Part shown: piece after piece, positions 52,968 to 62,225 of the stretch
Position numbering within the stretch: position 1 is the stretch's first letter
Layout: each line of letters starts with the position of its first letter
DNA from: Janthinobacterium fluminis
Lineage (GTDB): Bacteria; Pseudomonadota; Gammaproteobacteria; Burkholderiales; Burkholderiaceae_D
Length of the DNA: 64,000 nt
NCBI RefSeq assembly: GCF_028595325.1
Contig: NZ_JAQQXR010000003.1
Span: 62,001 to 126,000 of the forward strand
Direction of reading: 5' to 3'
Made by a program: the position numbers and the translations under genes
Notes under the pieces: model-generated
The model's database searches: none
What the model was told of the DNA's origin: nothing
The model's input: the letters and a program-made list of their open reading frames with translations, nothing else

Positions 52968-53891
52968 ATGACTCAACTTGCTAACTTGAACCTGGACATG
53001 AACGACGACTTGACGGCGGTGGCGCCGCAGATCAAGGCGCAGATTCTGGCCGAGGCCCTGCCCTACATCCGCAACTTCCACGGCAAAACCATCGTCATCA
53101 AATACGGCGGCAACGCGATGACCGACGAGCGCCTCAAGCACGGCTTCGCGCGCGACGTCATTTTGCTCAAGCTGGTGGGCATGAATCCGGTGGTGGTGCA
53201 CGGCGGCGGACCGCAGATCGACAACGCGCTGAAGAAAATCGGCAAGCAGGGCACCTTCGTGCAGGGCATGCGCATCACCGACGAGGAAACCATGGAAGTG
53301 GTCGAGTGGGTGCTGGGCGGCGAGGTGCAGCAGGACATCGTGATGCTGATTAACCATTACGGCGGCCAGGCCGTCGGCCTGACCGGCAAGGACGGCGGCT
53401 TGATCCGCGCGCGCCGCATGCAGATGCCCGACCGCGAAAAACCCGGCGAATTCCTCGACATCGGCTTCGTCGGCGAGATCGACGCGATCAATCCGGCCGT
53501 CGTCAAGGCGCTGCAGGACGACGCCTTCATTCCGATCATCTCGCCGATCGGCTTCGGCCAGGACGGCCAGGCTTACAACATCAACGCCGACGTCGTCGCC
53601 GGCAAGATCGCCGAAATCCTCAAGGCGGAAAAGCTGATCATGATGACCAACATCGCCGGCGTGCAGGACAAGCAGGGCAAGCTGGTGACCGACCTGTCGG
53701 CCCGCGAAATCGACGAGATGTTCGCCGACGGCACCATTTCGGGCGGCATGCTGCCTAAAATTTCATCGGCGCTGGACGCCGCCAAATCCGGCGTGAACAC
53801 CGTGCACATCATCGACGGCCGCATCGAGCACTCATTATTGCTCGAAGTGTTGACCGAACAAGCATTTGGCACTATGATCCGTTCGCACTAA
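52968..53891 (+). CDS. argB: Acetylglutamate kinase
   Basis: 307-aa kinase for the second step of arginine synthesis. It has [27 protein letters not shown] and a long [15 protein letters not shown] segment. The extra [24 protein letters not shown] loop and N-terminal helix fit the arginine-inhibited hexameric class. ATG 52968. A tRNA-Thr gene follows after 40 bases. Confidence 0.95.
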   Translation: MTQLANLNLDMNDDLTAVAPQIKAQILAEALPYIRNFHGKTIVIKYGGNAMTDERLKHGFARDVILLKLVGMNPVVVHGGGPQIDNALKKIGKQGTFVQGMRITDEETMEVVEWVLGGEVQQDIVMLINHYGGQAVGLTGKDGGLIRARRMQMPDREKPGEFLDIGFVGEIDAINPAVVKALQDDAFIPIISPIGFGQDGQAYNINADVVAGKIAEILKAEKLIMMTNIAGVQDKQGKLVTDLSAREIDEMFADGTISGGMLPKISSALDAAKSGVNTVHIIDGRIEHSLLLEVLTEQAFGTMIRSH

Positions 53892-53931
53892 AGCAAACGC
53901 GGCGCACTTCACCAGGCGCCGCAGCAGCAGC

Positions 53932-54006
<75 letters not shown>

Positions 54007-54036
54007 TCCGCAGTCCTCTGTTGTAAATCCACACAC

Positions 54037-54966
54037 TCAGTACACTTGTTCGACCCGCAGGCCGCGCCGCTTCAGCAGGGCCGGGACGCTGTCCGCGCCC
54101 ACCAGGTGCAGCACGCCGATGGCCGCCATGCTGTCGCGCTCGCGCGCCAGCAGCGCCGCGATGCCGTCGGCCAGCGCCGGGTTGCGCCCGTCGAGCAGCA
54201 CCTTCTGCACGAATTGCCCGGCGAAGCTGGTGTCGGCGGCGGCCTGGCGCGCCAGCGCCGCGAAGGCGGCCGTGTCGGCCGTGCGCCAGGCCTGGGCGAT
54301 CTGCCTGGCCTGGACGGCCTGCTCCTGGTCCTCGATGGCGGCGATGCCGTCTTCGAGGAAGCGGCCCTGTTCGGCCGCCGTCATGCGGTCGAACAGGGCC
54401 ATCTGGCCGGCCATCGACTCCAGCTCCAGCACCGGGATCCGGCGCTCGCGCGCCTGGCGCGACAGGTAGGAGTCGACCGCCAGGCCGGCCTGGTAGCCCT
54501 GGGCGGCGAACTCGCTGACGGCCAGCACGCTGGCCAGCAGCCAGGGCTTCATCGGCGCCACCGACTCCGGCGCGATGCCGTACTGGCGCAGCAGCTTCGC
54601 CAGGCGCGGCCGGAAGGCCGGCGCGATGTCGGCCGCCGCCGGACCGGCGCCGGCCGCGTACAGGCCGTGGCGCCGCAGCGCCTGCGCGGCCGCGGCCGGG
54701 TCGCCGTTCGGGTCGACCTCCAGCGCCAGCACGCTGGCGCGCTCCAGCGCCGCCGTCACGCGCGGCTCCAGCGGATAGAAATCGGCGGCGCCGACGTGGA
54801 TGGTGCCGAACAGGTACAGCGTGTGGCCGCCGCCCTCGACCTTGAACAGCGCGCCGCGGTTCGGCGCGCCCGCCGGGGCGGCGGCCTGGGCCGGCGCTTC
54901 GGCCCGGGCCGCCGGCGGCGCCGCCAGGAAGAAAAGACAGAACATCACTATAATCTGGCGTCGCAT
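54037..54966 (-). CDS. TraB/GumN family protein
   Basis: 309-aa exported protein: signal peptide (MRRQIIVMFCLFFLAAPPAARA) and TraB/GumN motifs: GHTLYLFGTIHVGAADFYPLEP, LALEVDPNGD, and the late IGVLHLVGADSVPALL. The two GxxH motifs are predicted metal-binding and possibly proteolytic. ATG 54966 with AAAGGAA. Divergent from a HAD nucleotidase. Confidence 0.87.
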   Translation of the reverse strand: MRRQIIVMFCLFFLAAPPAARAEAPAQAAAPAGAPNRGALFKVEGGGHTLYLFGTIHVGAADFYPLEPRVTAALERASVLALEVDPNGDPAAAAQALRRHGLYAAGAGPAAADIAPAFRPRLAKLLRQYGIAPESVAPMKPWLLASVLAVSEFAAQGYQAGLAVDSYLSRQARERRIPVLELESMAGQMALFDRMTAAEQGRFLEDGIAAIEDQEQAVQARQIAQAWRTADTAAFAALARQAAADTSFAGQFVQKVLLDGRNPALADGIAALLARERDSMAAIGVLHLVGADSVPALLKRRGLRVEQVY

Positions 54967-54999
54967 GTATTCCTTTGATCGTTTCGCGTAAAGACTCCC

Positions 55000-55728
55000 G
55001 TGCCAAATATTAACCGCTCCGCCCCGGTCTGGCTGTTCGACCTCGACAACACGCTGCACAACGCCTCGCATGCGATCTTCCCGGCGATCACGGCGAACAT
55101 GAACGCCTACATCGCCCGGGTGCTGGGCGACGGCGGCACGCCGGCCAGCGACGCCGCCGTCAACGCCGCCCGCAGCGCCTACTGGCGGCGCTACGGCGCC
55201 ACGCTGCTGGGCATGGTCAAGCACCACCAGGTTGCCGCCGCCGACTTCCTGCGGCAGACCCACGCGATGGACGACCTGGCCTCGATGATACGGGCCGAGC
55301 GCGGCCTGGCGCAGCTGCTGCGGCGCCTGCCGGGCCGCAAAATCCTGCTGACCAACGCGCCGCAGCGCTATTCGCGCGACGTCATGCGCCACCTCGGCCT
55401 GCAACGCCATTTCTCGCACCACGTCGCCATCGAGGCGATGCAGGTGCACCGCCAGCTGCGGCCGAAACCGTCCGGGCTGATGCTGCGGCGCCTGCTGCGC
55501 CGGCAGGGCCTGCGGGCCGGCCGCTGCATCCTCGTCGAAGACACGCTGGCCAATCTGCGCAGCGCCAAGGCGCTGGGCCTGCGCACGGTGTGGATCACGC
55601 AATACCTGCGCATGGCCGACCCGATCGGCATGGCCGGCCTGCCAAAAACGTTAAATCGCCCCGCTTATGTCGATGTCAAAGTAAAATCCGTCAGACATTT
55701 ACCGGCCCGCATGCAGCGTCTGCGCTGA
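55000..55728 (+). CDS. Pyrimidine 5'-nucleotidase (HAD family)
   Basis: 242-aa HAD-superfamily phosphatase: FDLDNTLHNA (motif I), ILLTNAPQR (motif II), KPSG and EDTLANLRSA (motifs III/IV). The SDT1-type 5'-nucleotidase fold removes phosphate from pyrimidine nucleotides. GTG 55000 is the only sensible start. A basic C-terminal tail (KSVRHLPARMQRLR) is unusual. Next is slmA. Confidence 0.88.
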   Translation: MPNINRSAPVWLFDLDNTLHNASHAIFPAITANMNAYIARVLGDGGTPASDAAVNAARSAYWRRYGATLLGMVKHHQVAAADFLRQTHAMDDLASMIRAERGLAQLLRRLPGRKILLTNAPQRYSRDVMRHLGLQRHFSHHVAIEAMQVHRQLRPKPSGLMLRRLLRRQGLRAGRCILVEDTLANLRSAKALGLRTVWITQYLRMADPIGMAGLPKTLNRPAYVDVKVKSVRHLPARMQRLR

Positions 55729-55758
55729 AGGCTTTCTTTTTAATCAAGACGAGATCAC

Positions 55759-56334
55759 ATGGCAAGCACACCGCCGGGCCAACGCAGGCTGCAAATTCTT
55801 CAGGCTCTGGCCGCAATGCTGGAACAACCGAAAGGCGAAAAAATCACCACCGCCGCGCTGGCCTCCCGGCTCGGCGTCTCGGAGGCGGCGCTGTACCGCC
55901 ACTTCGCCAGCAAGGCCCAGATGTTCGAGGGCTTGATCGAATTCATCGAGGCCAGCGTGTTCGGCCTGATCAACCAGATCGCCGACAAACAGGCCGACGG
56001 CATCGCGCAGACCCGCGACATCCTCGGCATGCTGCTCAACTTCGCCGCCGGCAATCCGGGCATGACGCGGGTGCTGATCGGCGACGTGCTGGTCAACGAG
56101 GACGAGCGCCTGCAGCAGCGCATGAACCAGTTCCACGACCGCGTCGAACTGGCGCTGAAGCAGTCGCTGCGGCTGGCCGCCGCCGCAGGCCAGGCCCACG
56201 AAACGGAGGTGGCGGCGCGCGCCGCCATGCTGCTCAGCTTCATCATCGGGCGCTGGCACCGCTACGCCAAGAGCGGCTTCAAGCTCCACCCGGCGCAGGA
56301 CGCCGCCCTGCAAATCGCCCTGCTGCTGAACTGA
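55759..56334 (+). CDS. slmA: Nucleoid occlusion factor SlmA
   Basis: 191-aa TetR-fold protein that blocks FtsZ ring assembly over DNA. N-terminal helix-turn-helix ITTAALASRLGVSEAALYRHFASKAQMFEGLIEFIE is nearly identical to SlmA; length close to E. coli (198 aa). Location near argB matches other betaproteobacteria. It is followed one base later by the EamA gene. Confidence 0.94.
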   Translation: MASTPPGQRRLQILQALAAMLEQPKGEKITTAALASRLGVSEAALYRHFASKAQMFEGLIEFIEASVFGLINQIADKQADGIAQTRDILGMLLNFAAGNPGMTRVLIGDVLVNEDERLQQRMNQFHDRVELALKQSLRLAAAAGQAHETEVAARAAMLLSFIIGRWHRYAKSGFKLHPAQDAALQIALLLN

Positions 56335-56335
56335 G

Positions 56336-57214
56336 ATGCCGACCAAGCCCTTCCCCGTGCTGGCCTTCTGCGCGCTGCTGCTGGGCGGCGCCGCGATCGG
56401 CTTCGCCGGCATCATGATGCGCCTGTCCGACGTCAACCCGGTGGCCTCGGCGTTCTGGCGCATGGCGCTGGCGGCGCCGCTGCTGTGGGTATGGGCGCTG
56501 GCCAGCGCCGGCGGCGACCGCGCCGCCGGCCTGCGCACCGACTACAGCCGCGTGCTGCTGCTGGCCGGCTTCTTCTTCGCCGCCGACATGGGCGTCTGGC
56601 ACGTCTCGCTGCACTTCACCAGCGTCGCCAACGCCACGCTGCTGCCGAACATGGCGCCGCTGTGCATCGCCGCCTGGCTGTGGTTCAAATACCAGGCCCG
56701 CTTCTCGCGCAGCTTCCTGCTCGGCATGGCGCTGGCGATGACGGGCGCCGTGCTGCTGGTCGGCCCCAGCGTCGGCCTGGGCGGCACGCGCCTGCTCGGC
56801 GACGGCCTGGGCCTGCTGGTGGCCGGCTTCTACGCCGCCTACCAATTGGCCGTCAAGGACGGCCGCGCCAGCTACTCGACGGCGCGCCTGATGGCCTGGA
56901 GCACCAGCATCACCGCCCTGTTCCTGCTGCCGTTCGCGCTGCTGATGCCGGGCGACTTCTGGCCGGCCGGCGCGGCCGGCTGGCTGCCGCTGCTGGGGCT
57001 GGCCCTGATCGCGCAGATCGGCGGCCAGACCGTCATCACCTACGCCTTCGCCCACCTGCCGTCCTCGCTGTCGTCGATCAGCCTGCTGATCCAGCCGCTG
57101 ACGGCCGCCCTCGCCGCCTGGGCCATCTTCGGCGAGGCCATCGGCCCCGTGCAGATGGCCGGCGGCGCCGTCCTACTGCTCGGCATCTACCTGTCCAAAC
57201 GCGGCACGGCATGA
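56336..57214 (+). CDS. EamA/DMT-family transporter
   Basis: 292-aa ten-helix exporter (LLLGGAAIGFAGIMMRLSDVNPVASAFWRMALAAPLL; TVITYAFAHLPSSLSSISLLIQPLTAALAAWAIFGEAIGP). Its stop overlaps the PabB-PabC ATG by four bases, so it may be in one transcript with folate genes. Substrate unknown. Confidence 0.88.
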   Translation: MPTKPFPVLAFCALLLGGAAIGFAGIMMRLSDVNPVASAFWRMALAAPLLWVWALASAGGDRAAGLRTDYSRVLLLAGFFFAADMGVWHVSLHFTSVANATLLPNMAPLCIAAWLWFKYQARFSRSFLLGMALAMTGAVLLVGPSVGLGGTRLLGDGLGLLVAGFYAAYQLAVKDGRASYSTARLMAWSTSITALFLLPFALLMPGDFWPAGAAGWLPLLGLALIAQIGGQTVITYAFAHLPSSLSSISLLIQPLTAALAAWAIFGEAIGPVQMAGGAVLLLGIYLSKRGTA

Positions 57215-59031
57215 ACAGCGAGTGCTTCGCCCTGCTCGACGACGCCGGCGCGGGCGATCCCGGCCGCGCCGGCTCGCGCCTCTACACCGGCCACCTCGCC
57301 ACGCTGACGTGCGCGGACGGCGCCGGCTGGACGGCGCTGCTGGAACAGATGCAACAGGCGCTGCGCCAGGGCCGCCACGCCGTCGCCCTGTGCGCCTACG
57401 AACTGGGCGCCCATCTGATGGGCATGGCCGGGCGCGGCGCCGCCGCGCCGCTGGCCCAGGTGCTGGTCTTCGAACACTGCCGCCGCCTGTCGCAGCCCGA
57501 AGTGGCCGATTGGCTGGCGGCGCGCGCGCCGGCCGGCGCCGGCCCGGCGGGCATCGCCGCCGTCCGCGCCAGCGTCGACCGGCGGGCCTTCGACGCCGCG
57601 CTGGCGCGCATCCACGACTACATCGAGGCGGGCGACACCTACCAGGTCAACTACACCTACCGGCTGCGCTTCGACGCCTTCGGCTCGCCGCTGGCGCTGT
57701 ATGCCAGGCTGCGGGCGCGCCAGCCGGTGCCCTACGGCGCGCTGGTGGCGCTGCCCGACGGCGGCGCCGTGCTGTCGCTGTCGCCGGAACTGTTCGTGCG
57801 CCACCAAGGCGGCCAGCTGACGGCGCGGCCGATGAAAGGCACCGCCCCGGCGGCCGCGCCGGATCGGCACGACGAAAACGCGCGCCGCGCCGCCGCGCTG
57901 GCGGCCGATCCGAAAAACCGCGCCGAGAACCTGATGATCGTCGACCTGCTGCGCAACGACATCGGCCGCGTCGCCGCCACCGGCACGGTCGCCGTGCCGG
58001 CCCTGTTCGAGGTGCGGCGCTACAGCGGCGTGCTGCAGATGACCTCGACCGTGCGCGCCACCCTGCGCGCCGGCGCCACGCTGGCCGACATCTTCCAGGC
58101 GCTCTACCCCTGCGGCTCGATCACCGGCGCGCCCAAGCGGCGCAGCATGGAAATCATCGACGAGCTGGAGGCGGACGCGCGCGGCCTCTACACCGGCGCC
58201 ATCGGCTGGTTCGAGGCGCCGGCGGACGGCGCCGCCGTCGGCGACTTCTGCATGTCCGTGCCGATCCGCACGCTGGCCCTGCAAGCGCCGGCGCACGGCG
58301 TGCGCGCCGGCGAGCTGGGCGTCGGCGCCGGCATCGTCTACGACAGCGACAGCGCCGACGAATACGCCGAATGCCAGTTGAAGGCGCGCTTCCTGACCGG
58401 CCTGCCAAACGACTTCGAACTGTTTGAAACCCTGCACGCGACGCGCGACGGCTGCCGCCATATCGAGCGGCACCTGGCGCGGCTGGCCGCGTCGGCGCGC
58501 TACTTCGGATTCGACTGCGACCTGGCGCGGGCCGGCGCCGCGCTCGACGCGGCCTGCGCAAAGCTGGCGCCGGGCGCGCCGGCGCGCCTGCGCCTGGCGC
58601 TAGACGGCGGCGGCGCCTTCAGCGTGCAAAGCGGCGCGCTGGCGCCGCTGGCCGAACCGGTGCGCGTGCTGCTGGCCGGCGACGCGACGCGCGCCGACGA
58701 ACTGTTCCTGCGCCACAAAACCAGCGTGCGCGCGCGCTACGACGCCGCCTGGCGCGAGGCCGAGGCGCAAGGCGCCTTCGACACACTGTTCTTCAACGAG
58801 CGCGGCGAACTGACCGAAGGCGGCCGCAGCAACGTCTTCGTCAAACTGGACGGACGCTGGCACACGCCGCCGCTGGCCTGCGGCGCCCTGCCCGGCGTCA
58901 TGCGCGCCGTTCTGCTGGCCGATCCGGCGTGGGCCGCCAGCGAACGCGTCATCACCCGCGCGATGCTGCTGGCGGCGCAGGAAATCGTCGTCTGCAACGC
59001 CTTGCGCGGCCCGCTCAAAGCGCGCTTCTGA
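57211..59031 (+). CDS. pabB: Fused aminodeoxychorismate synthase component I and lyase (PabB-PabC)
   Basis: 606-aa fusion. N-terminal 1-395: chorismate-binding domain with RHDENARRAAALAADPKNRAENLMIVDLLRND, GSITGAPKRRSMEIIDELE and LGVGAGIVYDSDS. C-terminal about 397-606: class-IV aminotransferase-fold lyase with FELFETLHATRDG, HKTSVRARYD (PLP lysine) and FFNERGELTEGGRSNVF. The first makes 4-amino-4-deoxychorismate, the second releases pyruvate to give p-aminobenzoate for folate. No pabA (glutaminase) is in the window. Confidence 0.93.
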   Translation: MNSECFALLDDAGAGDPGRAGSRLYTGHLATLTCADGAGWTALLEQMQQALRQGRHAVALCAYELGAHLMGMAGRGAAAPLAQVLVFEHCRRLSQPEVADWLAARAPAGAGPAGIAAVRASVDRRAFDAALARIHDYIEAGDTYQVNYTYRLRFDAFGSPLALYARLRARQPVPYGALVALPDGGAVLSLSPELFVRHQGGQLTARPMKGTAPAAAPDRHDENARRAAALAADPKNRAENLMIVDLLRNDIGRVAATGTVAVPALFEVRRYSGVLQMTSTVRATLRAGATLADIFQALYPCGSITGAPKRRSMEIIDELEADARGLYTGAIGWFEAPADGAAVGDFCMSVPIRTLALQAPAHGVRAGELGVGAGIVYDSDSADEYAECQLKARFLTGLPNDFELFETLHATRDGCRHIERHLARLAASARYFGFDCDLARAGAALDAACAKLAPGAPARLRLALDGGGAFSVQSGALAPLAEPVRVLLAGDATRADELFLRHKTSVRARYDAAWREAEAQGAFDTLFFNERGELTEGGRSNVFVKLDGRWHTPPLACGALPGVMRAVLLADPAWAASERVITRAMLLAAQEIVVCNALRGPLKARF

Positions 59032-59035
59032 CCCC

Positions 59036-60229
59036 CTACAACCAGGCCAGCAAGGCCCGGTACACGGCGGGCGAATCCAACAACCCCAAATGGCTGGTCC
59101 GGCGCACCACCAATTGCCGGGCGGGCGGGAAATCGAGCTGGCGGCGCGCCTCGGCGTGCCGCCCGAGCGCGCTCGCCAGCGGCACCAGACCGTCGCCGGC
59201 CAGGCGGTCGCCGAGGTCGCCCTCGGCCTTGCCCATCGTTGCGGCGACGGCGTAGCACTGCACGGCCGCCGGCAGGGGCAAGCCCTGCGGCAAGGGCGCG
59301 CCATGGGCGAAACGGTCCTTGCCGTTCCAATCCTCGTCGAGCACGCTACCGTGGCGCAAATCCGTGATGCCGGCGCTGCGGATCTTGCCCAGCCGTGAAA
59401 ACGGCGCCGTGTACGGGCTCATATCGCTAATGACGTGGAACCAGTTGCCGCCCCGCTCCAACGGCGCGCCCTGGTGGGGCGAACCAAGAAAGACCATCTT
59501 GCTCAAATGCGCCAACCAACCGTGGCCGGCCTCGGCGCCATAGCGGCAGGCGCTGCGCGCCACCAGGCCGCCCATGCTGTGGCCGACGATCACCAATTCC
59601 CGCACCGGCACGGGCCAGTTATCGAGCAATTGCTGCAAGGCGGCCGCGAAAGCCCGGCCGTTGCTGGAAATATGCAAACCGCTGTTATAACGCAAATACA
59701 CGGCCGTATAAGCGCGCTCGCGCTGCAGCGCCGCGCCGTGGTCGTGGCCGCCGCGCAACCACTGCGCATCATGCATGCACAAGCCATGCGCCAGCACCAG
59801 GATGCGCCCCGTGGCGGCGGGTATGGCCTGCTGCAGGGCGTCGCGCCGCAACACCAGCGTGGCGCCGCCGCGGCGGAACGCCATCGGCAACGCCAGCCCG
59901 TTGCCGGTCCTGGCCAGATAATCGCCGAGCACGCCATTCACGGCCGCCAGCAGCGCGTCGCGCCCGGCCCAGCCGCTGTGTTCGCCCAACCAGGGCTGCA
60001 GCCGCGCCAGCGCCGCGTCTATGCCGCCGCCGACGAGGCCGGTCACGCCGCGCACGCCGCGGTACACCAGCGACGTGGCCCGCGCCAGCGGCTTGGCCAG
60101 CGGCGTGCCGACCTGGCGCAACACGGTCAGATGCAGCGCCTCCGCCATCTCGGCCACGCCGGCGACGGCGCTGACGGTCAGGCGCGACAAGCCGAGCAAA
60201 TCGGCCGCATACGACAGTTTTTTCGACAT
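59036..60229 (-). CDS. Alpha/beta hydrolase (lipase-like)
   Basis: 397-aa hydrolase: LVLAHGLCMHDAQWLRGG, the nucleophile elbow GHSMGG, PHQGAPLERGG and a C-terminal TSHLGLL with probable catalytic His. The N-terminal 130 residues form a long amphipathic region. Family resembles PGAP1/lipase-like cytosolic esterases. Substrate not predictable. Convergent with PabB-PabC (five-base gap). Confidence 0.85.
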   Translation of the reverse strand: MSKKLSYAADLLGLSRLTVSAVAGVAEMAEALHLTVLRQVGTPLAKPLARATSLVYRGVRGVTGLVGGGIDAALARLQPWLGEHSGWAGRDALLAAVNGVLGDYLARTGNGLALPMAFRRGGATLVLRRDALQQAIPAATGRILVLAHGLCMHDAQWLRGGHDHGAALQRERAYTAVYLRYNSGLHISSNGRAFAAALQQLLDNWPVPVRELVIVGHSMGGLVARSACRYGAEAGHGWLAHLSKMVFLGSPHQGAPLERGGNWFHVISDMSPYTAPFSRLGKIRSAGITDLRHGSVLDEDWNGKDRFAHGAPLPQGLPLPAAVQCYAVAATMGKAEGDLGDRLAGDGLVPLASALGRHAEARRQLDFPPARQLVVRRTSHLGLLDSPAVYRALLAWL

Positions 60230-60254
60230 GCCACCCCCGCGTCGATGAAGACGA

Positions 60255-60824
60255 CTACATCGCCAGCGCTTTTTCCACCGCGCCGACGAGCTTCTTATCG
60301 TCCGGCGTCACCTTGCTCGGGAAACTCTCCAGCACCTTGCCGTTGCGGTCGATCAAATACTTATGGAAATTCCAGGCCGGCGTCTTGCCGGTCGCCTTAA
60401 TCAAATTCACATACAAGGGATTCGGCGTCGGCCCCGACACCACCGACTTGGCAAACATCGGGAACTTCACGCCATACGTGTTAAAGCAAAAATCGGCGAT
60501 CTCCTTGCTGCTGCCCGGCTCCTGCTTGCCGAAATCGTTGGATGGAAAACCGAGCACGACCAAACCCTTGCCGGCGTACTTCGCATACAAAGCCTCCAGC
60601 CCCTCATACTGGCTCGTATAGCCGCAAAAACTGGCCGTATTCACCACCAGCACCACCTTACCGGCGTACTGGCACAAATCCTGCGGCGCCTCATCCTGCA
60701 GACGCTTAAACGACTGCTTCAAAATCGCCGGACAACTGGCCGACTCGGCGAAAGCCGGCGCCGCCGCCAGCAACGCCAGCGAGGACAAAACGAAAAACCG
60801 CGAAAAAGTCTTGGACATCATCAT
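60255..60824 (-). CDS. Periplasmic glutathione peroxidase-like protein
   Basis: 189-aa thiol peroxidase: signal peptide (ends APAFAES), peroxidatic Cys in NTASFCGYTSQYEGLEAL, catalytic Gln in GFPSNDFGKQEPGS and Trp in WNFHKYLIDRNG. It reduces peroxides in the periplasm, probably with thioredoxin-type donors. Three consecutive ATGs leave the exact start open. Divergent from a secreted esterase; a long inverted repeat lies between them. Confidence 0.9.
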   Translation of the reverse strand: MMMSKTFSRFFVLSSLALLAAAPAFAESASCPAILKQSFKRLQDEAPQDLCQYAGKVVLVVNTASFCGYTSQYEGLEALYAKYAGKGLVVLGFPSNDFGKQEPGSSKEIADFCFNTYGVKFPMFAKSVVSGPTPNPLYVNLIKATGKTPAWNFHKYLIDRNGKVLESFPSKVTPDDKKLVGAVEKALAM

Positions 60825-60909
60825 AGGCCGCGTGAAATAGTAAAAAATCATTCTAAGCCAAACACCGGCGACGCGTACGCCAATCGCGCTGCCGGGCGAG
60901 CCACAGAGC

Positions 60910-60983
60910 AACTTTGGGGTCAGGTCTAGACATGGCGGTTTTTGGCGCCGAAAACCGCCATGTCTAGACCTGACCCCAAAGTT
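60910..60983. repeat. Dispersed inverted-repeat element, copy 3
   Basis: Perfect 33-nt arms (60910-60942 and 60951-60983) around an 8-nt loop; this is the longest copy. The inner part equals copies 1 and 2, and the outer TTTGGGG/CCCCAAA is shared with the left flank of copy 2. It sits in the divergent gap between the peroxidase and esterase genes. Confidence 0.9.
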
Positions 60984-61100
60984 GATGGAAATCATGCCGG
61001 ACGGAAGCGGCGCCACGGCGGCCGCTTTCTTCGCTATGCTCATCGCTCCGGCCTGGCGCGCGGGCGCGCCCAGGGGTCGATTTTCCTTTTGGAGGTGGTC

Positions 61101-62225
61101 ATGTTTATTGGACGACGCGCGGGTGGCAGGTCTGTTGTGCTGTTGGCGGCGGCGCTCGCCGCGGCCGGCTTGGTGCCGCTGCACGGCCAGGCCAAGGGGG
61201 CCGACGCTGTTGCCCTGCCCGCTTTTCAGGCGGATTTGCGGCAGACGTCGGTGTCGGGCTTGTCGTCCGGCGCGTTTATGGCCGGCCAGTTCGCCGTCGC
61301 TTTTTCCGGCACCGTCGCCGGCGCCGGTATTGTCGCCGGCGGACCTTATTATTGCTCCGGCTCGCCGGGCATGTTTCCGTACATTCCCTATCTGACGAAT
61401 GCGATGAGCACTTGCATGAATCCGGCCCAGGCCGGGGTCGCGCCGCCCTCCGCCGCCACGCTGTGGAGCGCCGCCCAGGATTTCGCCCGCAACCGCGCCA
61501 TCGACGACACGGCCAATGTGCAGCGCCAGCGCATTTATCTGTTCAGCGGCACCCAGGACAAGACGGTGACGCAGGCCGTCGTCGACCAGACGCAGTTGTT
61601 TTACCAGTTGGCCGGCGTGCCGGCAACGCAGTTGCGCTATGTGAACAATGTCGACGCCGGCCATGCCTTCATCACGGACAAGAATAGCGACCTGGCTTGC
61701 CCGACGACGGCCTCGCCGTATATCAACGATTGCGATCTCTTCCAGGCCAAAGATATTCTGCTCCACATGTATCCTGACTTGAAGCCGCCCGCGGCGCAGT
61801 TGAGCGGCACCTTCATCAAGTTCAACCAGCGCAGTTTTCTGCACAGCCCGTATTCGAGCATGAGCAACACGGCTTATGTCTATGTGCCGAAGTCGTGCAA
61901 CACGCAGAGCTGCCGCGTGCACGTCGCCTTCCACGGCTGCCACCAGAGCGCCGCCAGCATAGGCGAGCGTTTTTACAAGGGCACCGGCTACAACGAGGTC
62001 GCCGACACCAACAATATCATCGTGCTCTATCCGCAGGTCGACGCCAGCCCGGTCTACCCTTACAACCCGAACGGCTGCTGGGATTTCTGGGGCTATACGA
62101 GCGTGAATCCCTTCATGCCGGATTTTTACAGGAAATCGGCCATGCAGATGGCGGCCGTCAAGGCCATGCTCGACCGCCTGGCCGCGCCGCGCAGCGCCGT
62201 GCACAGCGCCGCTAGACGACGCTGA
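61101..62225 (+). CDS. Secreted PHB depolymerase-like esterase
   Basis: 374-aa protein with signal peptide (ends HGQAKG), lipase box GLSSGAF, then CSGSPGMFPYIPYLTNAMSTCMN, NNVDAGHAFITD (catalytic His region), VHVAFHGCHQSAASIG and WDFWGYTS. It is the type of extracellular short-chain PHB depolymerase that lacks a substrate-binding domain here. The ATG at 61101 follows a strong GGAGGT (61091-61096), deciding the start. The 3' end overlaps the PPK2 gene by 14 bases, convergently. Confidence 0.9.
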   Translation: MFIGRRAGGRSVVLLAAALAAAGLVPLHGQAKGADAVALPAFQADLRQTSVSGLSSGAFMAGQFAVAFSGTVAGAGIVAGGPYYCSGSPGMFPYIPYLTNAMSTCMNPAQAGVAPPSAATLWSAAQDFARNRAIDDTANVQRQRIYLFSGTQDKTVTQAVVDQTQLFYQLAGVPATQLRYVNNVDAGHAFITDKNSDLACPTTASPYINDCDLFQAKDILLHMYPDLKPPAAQLSGTFIKFNQRSFLHSPYSSMSNTAYVYVPKSCNTQSCRVHVAFHGCHQSAASIGERFYKGTGYNEVADTNNIIVLYPQVDASPVYPYNPNGCWDFWGYTSVNPFMPDFYRKSAMQMAAVKAMLDRLAAPRSAVHSAARRR

